Shown one piece after another: positions 23,176 through 28,173 of a stretch of DNA of 28,173 nucleotides. Both the position numbers and the translations under genes were made by a program. Numbering within the stretch: position 1 is the stretch's first letter; each line of letters starts with the position of its first letter. This stretch comes from JASLCR01 sp964407405 (GTDB taxonomy: Bacteria; Patescibacteriota; Saccharimonadia; Saccharimonadales; Saccharimonadaceae): contig CAYOVH010000008.1 in NCBI GenBank assembly GCA_964407405.1, positions 1-28,173 on the forward strand. The letters are read 5' to 3'. The notes under the pieces were generated by a model, which had not been told where the DNA came from, ran no database searches, and was given only the letters and a program-made list of their open reading frames with translations.

Positions 23176-23892
23176 ATGCCCCGCTCTCATATTTATGGCC
23201 AGCATTTCTTACGCTCGCCACGATTGGTTGCCGAATTGATCGGCCATTCAAATATCCGTAAAAATGATATTGTTTACGATCTCGGTGCTGGCAGTGGTGT
23301 CATCACGAGCGTGCTAGCGCGGCGATGTAGCCATGTTGTGGCGGTTGAGATCGAGCCACAAGCTCTCGAAAAGCTCCACAATAATACCGGGAGCATCGCC
23401 AATGTCAAGATCATAGAGCAAGACATACTAACTCTCGCACCGCCCGATGGACCATACAAGATATTCTCCAACATACCATTTCACCTGAGCGCCAAGATCG
23501 TACACAAATTTACCGGCGCGGCTAACTCTCCGAAAAGTATGTATCTCATCACGCAAAAACAGTTTGCAAGAAAGCTTGTGCCGGGCGACAATCATTTCAC
23601 CAGTCAATTGAGCGCCGAGATCAGCCCGTGGTTCACGGTGCGTATTCGCAAGCCGCTACGCAGGACTGATTTTACCCCGCCACCGGCCGTCGATACGGTG
23701 CTGCTTGAGATAAAGCCGCGCGAAGCACCCTTGCTTGACCGCAAAGAGCGAGAAGAATACAAAGCATTCGTGACTCGGTGCTATACTGCTCAAAACTACT
23801 TCGCAACTCTCAAAAAGCCTTTCTCCCCCAAGCTACGACCATCACAGCTCACTCCAGAGCAGTGGATACAGCTGTTTTTGACAAAAAGATAG
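23176..23892 (+). CDS. Erm-like rRNA adenine N6-methyltransferase
   Basis: 238 residues. Transfers methyl from S-adenosylmethionine to an rRNA adenine. IYGQHFLRSPRLVAELI, then motif I VYDLGAGSGVITSVLARR, VVAVEIEPQALEKL, EQDILTLAP, and motif IV SNIPFHLSAKIVHKF. KsgA/RsmA usually has NLPY(N) at motif IV; NIPFHLS plus FTPPPAVDTVLLEI and a short C-terminus fit the actinobacterial Erm branch (A2058 of 23S rRNA, macrolide-lincosamide-streptogramin protection). A distant RsmA is still possible. I use ATG 23176: TATACT ends 6 bases before it, and longer frames run through the gap. Confidence 0.82.
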   Translation: MPRSHIYGQHFLRSPRLVAELIGHSNIRKNDIVYDLGAGSGVITSVLARRCSHVVAVEIEPQALEKLHNNTGSIANVKIIEQDILTLAPPDGPYKIFSNIPFHLSAKIVHKFTGAANSPKSMYLITQKQFARKLVPGDNHFTSQLSAEISPWFTVRIRKPLRRTDFTPPPAVDTVLLEIKPREAPLLDRKEREEYKAFVTRCYTAQNYFATLKKPFSPKLRPSQLTPEQWIQLFLTKR

Positions 23893-23913
23893 TTTTTATG
23901 ATATAATGAGAAT

Positions 23914-24189
23914 ATGGATATGTCGAAGCAAGATAAGAACTTCATACAAAAAGGCTTTGAGCTCGACAAACGCCTCAATAAAGTCGCAATCGTCGCAGGT
24001 CTCGGCGTTGCCGCGGTCGGATCGATCATCGCGGCACCCGCGGCCGTAGCCTTTGGCGCGGGAGTGGCAGGCGGCAGTATCGTTGGACTCGAGGTCACCA
24101 GACGACTAGAGCAAGGTTACGAAAAATCACGAGCCGAAAAGAAGCTCGGCGCAAAAGCCACAAAAGACAATTTCGCACTCGCGGCTTAG
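23914..24189 (+). CDS. Small Gly/Ala-rich hydrophobic protein (91 residues), unrecognised
   Basis: No family recognised. A charged start (MDMSKQDKNFIQKGFELDKRLNK) is followed by two hydrophobic stretches rich in Gly and Ala, VAIVAGLGVAAVGSIIAAPAAVAFG and AGVAGGSIVGLEV (glycine-zipper-like GxxxG spacing), then a basic end. It could insert in a membrane as a helical hairpin. TATAAT (23902-23907) is 6 bases before ATG; a second ATG follows two codons later. It directly follows the Erm-like gene and has its own promoter. Confidence 0.7.
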   Translation: MDMSKQDKNFIQKGFELDKRLNKVAIVAGLGVAAVGSIIAAPAAVAFGAGVAGGSIVGLEVTRRLEQGYEKSRAEKKLGAKATKDNFALAA

Positions 24190-24238
24190 AAACAACTTTA
24201 CTTTATTATCGTAATCGCTTACACTAAAGAGCACTATG

Positions 24239-24298
24239 ATTCGCTAAGAATCCTCTATTCGCACACGTTCGGACGAGCCGAACCGCTAGCGATATACT
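24239..24298 (+). promoter_or_regulatory. Intergenic region with two small hairpins and a -10 box before the ABC gene
   Basis: GATTC/GAATC with loop GCTAA, then GTTCGG/CCGAAC (24267-24283, loop ACGAG), then TATACT (24293-24298). Transcription would begin about 25 bases before the TTG start with its AAAGGA site. The hairpins could end the upstream transcript or bind a regulator; no T-tract is present. Confidence 0.4.
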
Positions 24299-24331
24299 CT
24301 CTGGAACCAAACATAATCGAAAGGAAAATCT

Positions 24332-26074
24332 TTGAACATCAATCGTGAGACACTGCGTCTATACTGGCGCCATGTCCGACATCACAAGAAAACGTTTTTT
24401 GTGATGCTCATCAGTATACCGCTTGGGGCACTTGTCATTGATACAGTATTACCATACGTACTCAGCCAGGCTATTCAGACCATCCAAGATAATGAGAGTC
24501 TCTTGCATGTCCTGGCTATTGCAGCAGTCGTAGGTGCTGTCGGCGCCTTACTAAATTTCATCGGGTTTCAGTCGATGGCGAGGCACGAAGCACACGTTAT
24601 TGCTGACCTGCGTCAAGAGACCTTTAGCTCGCTTATTCGCAAAGACCATTCATTCTTCGTCAATCAAAAGATTGGTGCCATGACCAGCCGTTATATTGAT
24701 TTTGTTCGCGCCGAAGTGACCTTGCAAGATTTACTCATCATCCGAACGCTTGGGTTTATCCTCAGCGTCGGCGCAGGAGTCGTCATTCTTGCATTCCACT
24801 CGCTGCTCGTCGCCGGTATTATCTTACTCCTGATTGTCGGGTTGCTCTTGCAGGTCCGCTGGAGTATCCGTCATCGTGCGCCTTTGCGACATGAACGTAA
24901 GACCTTAGTAAGCGATATACACGGACATGTTGCCGACAGCCTTACAAACAACCTCATCGTACGAACGTTCGCTGGTGAACGCCAAGAAATTGGCGCGCTT
25001 AAAAGACTCACAGATCGTTTCCGTACCGTCTACATTAAAGACTTAGGATTTATGGCGGCCGAAGGATCTACCAGAGTGTTCGTGATGATTACCGTGCAGA
25101 TTATCGCTGTCGGGATCGCTGCAATTCTCATCCAAAAAGGTCAGCTCACCCTTGCTGTTGGTATATTTGTACTTGCCTACATGCAACGTATTGGTTCACA
25201 ACTATTCATCTTGGGCGAAATGCTCAATGGCTACGACCAAGCATTCCTCGATGCACAGCCAATGACTGAAATGCTGCTGACCAAAAATAAAGTGAACGAT
25301 ACTGGCATTACAAGGCAATTGACTATCGCCTCACCAAGTATCGACTTCAGGAACATCTCGTATCGATATCCAGATGGGAATACTGACGTACTCAGTAATA
25401 TCTCCCTTGCCATTCCGGCTGGTCAAAAAGTTGGTATGGTGGGTCATTCGGGGGCAGGAAAATCAACCATCGTGCAATTGCTGTTACGCTTTAGCGATAT
25501 AACGGAAGGTGATATCTTGATCGACGGCCAAGATATTCGCGACATTACGCAAGAAAGCCTACGTAAGCATATTAGCTATGTGCCGCAAGAACCACTAATG
25601 TTCCACCGTACGCTGCGCGAAAATATTGCCTACGGAAAGCCTGACGCAAGCGATAACGAAATAATTACTGCAGCCAAAAAAGCGCATGCCTTGGAGTTCA
25701 TCAAGAAAATGCCGCATGGTCTCAATACTATTGTCGGCGAACGGGGTGTAAAATTGAGCGGTGGCCAGCGACAGCGTATTGCAATTGCTAGGGCGATCTT
25801 AAAAGACGCGCCGATACTCGTGCTCGATGAAGCAACTTCGGCACTCGACAGTGAGAGCGAAAGGCTAATTCAACAAGCACTCGAAAACCTCATGAAAAAT
25901 CGTACTAGCATTGTCATCGCACACCGCCTCTCAACCATCGCGAAACTTGACCGTATCATCGTGCTTGACGAGGGTAAGATCATTGAAGATGGTACGCATA
26001 AAGAACTCTTGGCCCAAAGCGGAACCTACGCTAAACTATGGTCACATCAAAGCGGTGGCTTCATCGAGGAATAA
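24332..26074 (+). CDS. ABC exporter half-transporter (TMD-NBD fusion)
   Basis: 580 residues. Six membrane segments (about 20-310) precede the ATPase: Walker A VGMVGHSGAGKSTIVQ, Q-loop YVPQEPLMFHRTLRENI, signature KLSGGQRQRIAIARAIL, Walker B APILVLDEATSALDSES, H-loop IVIAHRLSTIAKLD. This is a homodimerising or paired exporter of the lipid/drug (MsbA-like) class; no partner gene adjoins. The start is TTG, supported by AAAGGA 7 bases upstream. A perfect terminator follows the stop. Substrate unknown; the sequence is close to typical of CPR ABC exporters. Confidence 0.95.
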   Translation: MNINRETLRLYWRHVRHHKKTFFVMLISIPLGALVIDTVLPYVLSQAIQTIQDNESLLHVLAIAAVVGAVGALLNFIGFQSMARHEAHVIADLRQETFSSLIRKDHSFFVNQKIGAMTSRYIDFVRAEVTLQDLLIIRTLGFILSVGAGVVILAFHSLLVAGIILLLIVGLLLQVRWSIRHRAPLRHERKTLVSDIHGHVADSLTNNLIVRTFAGERQEIGALKRLTDRFRTVYIKDLGFMAAEGSTRVFVMITVQIIAVGIAAILIQKGQLTLAVGIFVLAYMQRIGSQLFILGEMLNGYDQAFLDAQPMTEMLLTKNKVNDTGITRQLTIASPSIDFRNISYRYPDGNTDVLSNISLAIPAGQKVGMVGHSGAGKSTIVQLLLRFSDITEGDILIDGQDIRDITQESLRKHISYVPQEPLMFHRTLRENIAYGKPDASDNEIITAAKKAHALEFIKKMPHGLNTIVGERGVKLSGGQRQRIAIARAILKDAPILVLDEATSALDSESERLIQQALENLMKNRTSIVIAHRLSTIAKLDRIIVLDEGKIIEDGTHKELLAQSGTYAKLWSHQSGGFIEE

Positions 26075-26101
26075 AATACCCGCACAACGGTGCGGGTATT
26101 T
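26074..26101. terminator. Bidirectional intrinsic terminator between ABC and bL25 genes
   Basis: AAATACCCGCAC (26074-26085), loop AACG, GTGCGGGTATTT (26090-26101): 12 bp perfect stem. Serves the ABC gene (plus) and, 14 bases beyond its stop, the bL25 gene (minus). Confidence 0.9.
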
Positions 26102-26115
26102 CGTTTTGAGAAACT

Positions 26116-26841
26116 CTATTCAGCTTTTTCTTCAGCTGATTTCTCACCTTCAGCTGGAGCTTCTTCGCTACCGTTCTCTGATTCAACTTCCGCTTCATCT
26201 TCGGCATCACCAGCTGTGGCTTCATTTGCTGCCGCGAGAGCTGCTGGCTCCCAGGCGCTTGCAACCATCAGGTCGGTAATACTTGGCTTTTCTTCATCTT
26301 CGTCACCGTGACCACTTTCATGCTCAACAAACTCAACGTCTTCGGCGAGTTTGGCCTCGGCAAGTGTTACTTTGTCACCAGCCTCACTAAGACCAAGGAT
26401 GGAAATTTCGATAGCTTCTGGAAGATCCATCGGAAGCGCCTTTACTTCGATCTTTTCAAGTGCTTGCAGTACGACAAGACCATTCTTTTCGGCTGGGGAT
26501 TCACCCTCACCGACCAGGCGAACTGGTACTTCAGCAACGACTGGGTCACTCGCCTTCACGGCATGGAACGATACGTGACGAATCTCGCCGCGCACTGGGT
26601 CAAAATCGACATCTTTGATCATGGCGATTTTCTTTTTGCCATCAACACTCAGATGTACTGGCGCATGGGTACCGGCTTGTTTGTAGGTTTTGAGCATTAT
26701 ACCAGCTTCTACCTGCACGCTGATTGGCTCAATACCTGGACCGTAGACAATTGCTGGTACGAGACCATCTTTGCGCAATGCTTTTACTTTTTTACCGTGA
26801 ATTGTACGCTCGGCCAGCGCGAGGGCTATCTTGTCTCCCAT
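26116..26841 (-). CDS. rplY: Ribosomal protein bL25, long Ctc/TL5 form
   Basis: 241 residues. N-terminal 5S rRNA-binding domain (IALALAERTIHGKKVKALRKDGLVPAIVYGP, then HVSFHAVK) and the C-terminal beta domain (VPVRLVGEGESPAEKNGLVVLQALEKIEVKALPMDLPEAIEI). The tail from about 184 is very acidic (DEDEEKPS, EDEAEVESENGSEEAPAEGEKSAEEKAE). GGAAGGG lies near the ATG, so it uses a Shine-Dalgarno start. It is divergent from DedA and converges on the ABC gene terminator. Confidence 0.95.
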   Translation of the reverse strand: MGDKIALALAERTIHGKKVKALRKDGLVPAIVYGPGIEPISVQVEAGIMLKTYKQAGTHAPVHLSVDGKKKIAMIKDVDFDPVRGEIRHVSFHAVKASDPVVAEVPVRLVGEGESPAEKNGLVVLQALEKIEVKALPMDLPEAIEISILGLSEAGDKVTLAEAKLAEDVEFVEHESGHGDEDEEKPSITDLMVASAWEPAALAAANEATAGDAEDEAEVESENGSEEAPAEGEKSAEEKAE

Positions 26842-26923
26842 CTCTCTTCCCTTCCTGGAATACCTTTTCGGAGGCTTAATTTTTACTATCGCTTATTGTA
26901 TCACATCTGTTATAGTAAGTGAA

Positions 26924-27571
26924 GTGGAAGCATTATTGCACTTTATTACACACTTTGGCTGGCTTGCGGTTTTGGCGGTCATCTTTGCCGAATCCGGACT
27001 TATGGTAGGATTCTTCTTGCCAGGCGATAGCCTGCTTTTTGTATCGGGCACTCTCGTACAGCGTGATATCTTCAAAGTCGATATATGGGTGTTTGTCATC
27101 TGCCTATTCCTGGCTGCTGTGATTGGCAATAGTCTTGGCTACGGAATCGGCAAAAAGTTTGGGCGGAAACTGTTCACTCGTCCGGATAGTCGCTTCTTCC
27201 GTCATGAGTATCTAGTGCAAGCTGAAAAATTTTATGAAAAAAATGGCTCAAAGGCCATCATGATCGCTATGTTTGTCCCAATCGTACGAGCATTCTCGCC
27301 AGTCGTCGCCGGCATTGCGCATATGCCGTACCGAAAGTTCATCACATTCAACCTCATTGGTGCTGCTATCTGGATATCGACATTCACTCTGCTTGGCTAC
27401 TACGCCGGCAATATCATCGAACAGCTTGGCATCAATGTAGAAATAGCTGCTCTAGTCGTCATCTTTTTGTCGCTTCTTCCTGGCATCATTCATGTCTTGC
27501 AGCAGCCTGAGTACCGACAAAAGGCGAAAGCTCAAGCGAAGAGAATCATCACGCCACGCAAGCACAAGTAA
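26924..27571 (+). CDS. DedA family membrane protein
   Basis: 215 residues with GTG start at 26924. ESGLMVGFFLPGDSLLFVSG, GNSLGYGIGKKFGRKLF, FVPIVRAFSPVVAGIAHMPYRKFITFNLIGAAIW and LLGYYAG are the DedA/SNARE-associated pattern; homologues are undecaprenyl-phosphate flippases. I shorten the longer frame because TATAGT (26911-26916) ends 7 bases before GTG, the same leaderless spacing as elsewhere, and the N-terminal extension reads poorly as membrane topology. Confidence 0.93.
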   Translation: MEALLHFITHFGWLAVLAVIFAESGLMVGFFLPGDSLLFVSGTLVQRDIFKVDIWVFVICLFLAAVIGNSLGYGIGKKFGRKLFTRPDSRFFRHEYLVQAEKFYEKNGSKAIMIAMFVPIVRAFSPVVAGIAHMPYRKFITFNLIGAAIWISTFTLLGYYAGNIIEQLGINVEIAALVVIFLSLLPGIIHVLQQPEYRQKAKAQAKRIITPRKHK

Positions 27572-27594
27572 TGAAGCGAGCTTATATAGTAAGG

Positions 27595-28173
27595 CTAGCT
27601 GCTGCCCGGATAGGTGAACCCCCTGATAGGACGCTCGGCAAGAGGAAGATCAATTTGGCACAATGTCATCGAATCATTATCTTGCTCTGAATAGCCCGTG
27701 CCGCATGATTGCTGCTTGCCCTCAAGTGCGAAGACTATTATACCTCCATCACCACCGCGATCAGAATAATACACACCGCGCGTCATATTGTAGTACGTAG
27801 GGTCCTCATATCCTCCTAAGGTCTTGATGATCGACGCCTGTCCACCATTGATATGAACTACAGATGCAAGTGCGGTATTTAAGCTGTCGTGGGTAGTAGC
27901 GTCTATACGCACCTCATCCTCATTGCCGCCGACAGATACCCTGCATGCACCCGCTGGAAAATTACCGACCGCAGGGTACATATCGCTACTGCCAAGACAT
28001 ACCCCGCTCTGCCAGGGTGTTATATCTGCCAGCTCTATAGGGCCATTGGCTGTATTGTAGGCCATAATCGCCTTGACAGCCGATTCTGCCAGCTGAAGTG
28101 TCGCAGCGTTACGTGCTACCATTGTATGCGATGACGCTGATTGCTGCGAGAATAGCTATAACTACAATAACAA
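27595..28173 (-). pseudogene. Type IV pilin-like protein with a frameshift, 5' end outside window
   Basis: From the window edge the minus strand reads VIVVIAILAAISVIAYNGST and then TAA (28109-28111), the pilin helix. A different frame, open from within that helix, continues VARNAATLQLAESAVKAIMA to a 175-residue body (from ATG 28122) with four cysteines (GVCLG, GACRV, QSCG, TLCQI). The natural join is AYNG followed by xARNAA, so one base was gained or two lost between 28111 and about 28130. Could be a real frameshift, an assembly error at the contig end, or slippage. Its tail QQSCG...TLCQIDLP matches the pilin at 22543-23103. Confidence 0.75.

Noticed and set aside
22987..23892. Longer form of the Erm-like protein running through the poly-C tract and Ns
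   Set aside because: It would include a poly-Pro run and unknown bases; TATACT and the 6-base spacing fix ATG 23176.
26308..26922. 204-codon plus-strand frame opposite bL25
   Set aside because: Antisense shadow; Tyr/Phe-rich translation without motifs, no ribosome site and no -10 box.
1..28173. CRISPR array, tRNA, rRNA or insertion sequence
   Set aside because: No regularly spaced direct repeats, cloverleaf-like sequence, rRNA signature or transposase was seen on either strand.

Overview
The window most resembles a chromosomal stretch of a Candidate Phyla Radiation bacterium close to Saccharibacteria (TM7). The signs are several single-gene type IV pilin loci with TM7-like leaders (RGFTIVELLIVIVVIAILAA), small lineage-specific proteins, a compact layout, and a reduced-genome mix of repair, transport and 'DUF' families. 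TGA, TAA and TAG all end genes here, so the standard bacterial code applies and not the TGA=Gly code of Gracilibacteria/SR1. The assignment is from pattern recognition only. I see no rRNA, tRNA, CRISPR array or insertion sequence.

Layout. 1-2 kb: a pilin start cut by the window edge, a cysteine-free UvrC, then a structured leader and a Trp-rich 57-residue membrane protein. 2-6.6 kb: MFS exporter, an unrecognised 252-residue protein and an MMPL/RND transporter. 6.6-8.6 kb: DUF488, alkyladenine glycosylase, a DUF1905/YdeI protein and a short helix-hairpin-helix protein. 8.7-9.5 kb: a pilin and a three-hairpin RNA candidate. 9.5-12 kb: VanZ-RDD fusion, ChaB, DUF4396 with a His tail, and an anchored extracytoplasmic protein. 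12.1-14.3 kb: a tight operon trxA - DUF1801 - DUF1801 - PhnB-like - DUF1697. 14.3-15.7 kb: ferrochelatase and DUF454. 15.8-19.4 kb: UvrD-like helicase, CYTH protein and EndoQ-like PHP nuclease. 19.5-22.5 kb: VOC protein, a VanX-like remnant, TspO, a small conserved protein, a GNAT gene broken by TGA, and TrhO. 22.5-23.9 kb: a pilin and an Erm-like rRNA methyltransferase diverging across a poly-C/G tract that ends in an assembly gap. 23.9-28.2 kb: small hydrophobic protein, ABC exporter, ribosomal protein bL25, DedA, and a frameshifted pilin at the edge.

Two system-level points stand out. First, about 19 genes have a TANNNT -10 box 6-9 bases before their start codon (12 of them exactly 6), so they are probably transcribed as leaderless mRNAs, whereas pilins, bL25, MMPL, ABC and a few others have Shine-Dalgarno sequences. 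Second, the pilin/Erm intergenic region places a homopolymer between a TTGACG and a TATAGT, the arrangement expected of a slippage-controlled (phase-variable) promoter.

Functionally, DNA base repair is over-represented (UvrC, AAG, EndoQ, UvrD-like, HhH protein); the EndoQ and helicase proteins both end in clamp-binding-like QxxLF motifs. Ferrochelatase and TspO suggest handling of tetrapyrrole acquired from elsewhere, and TrhO uses oxygen, which together hint at a lineage that meets O2.
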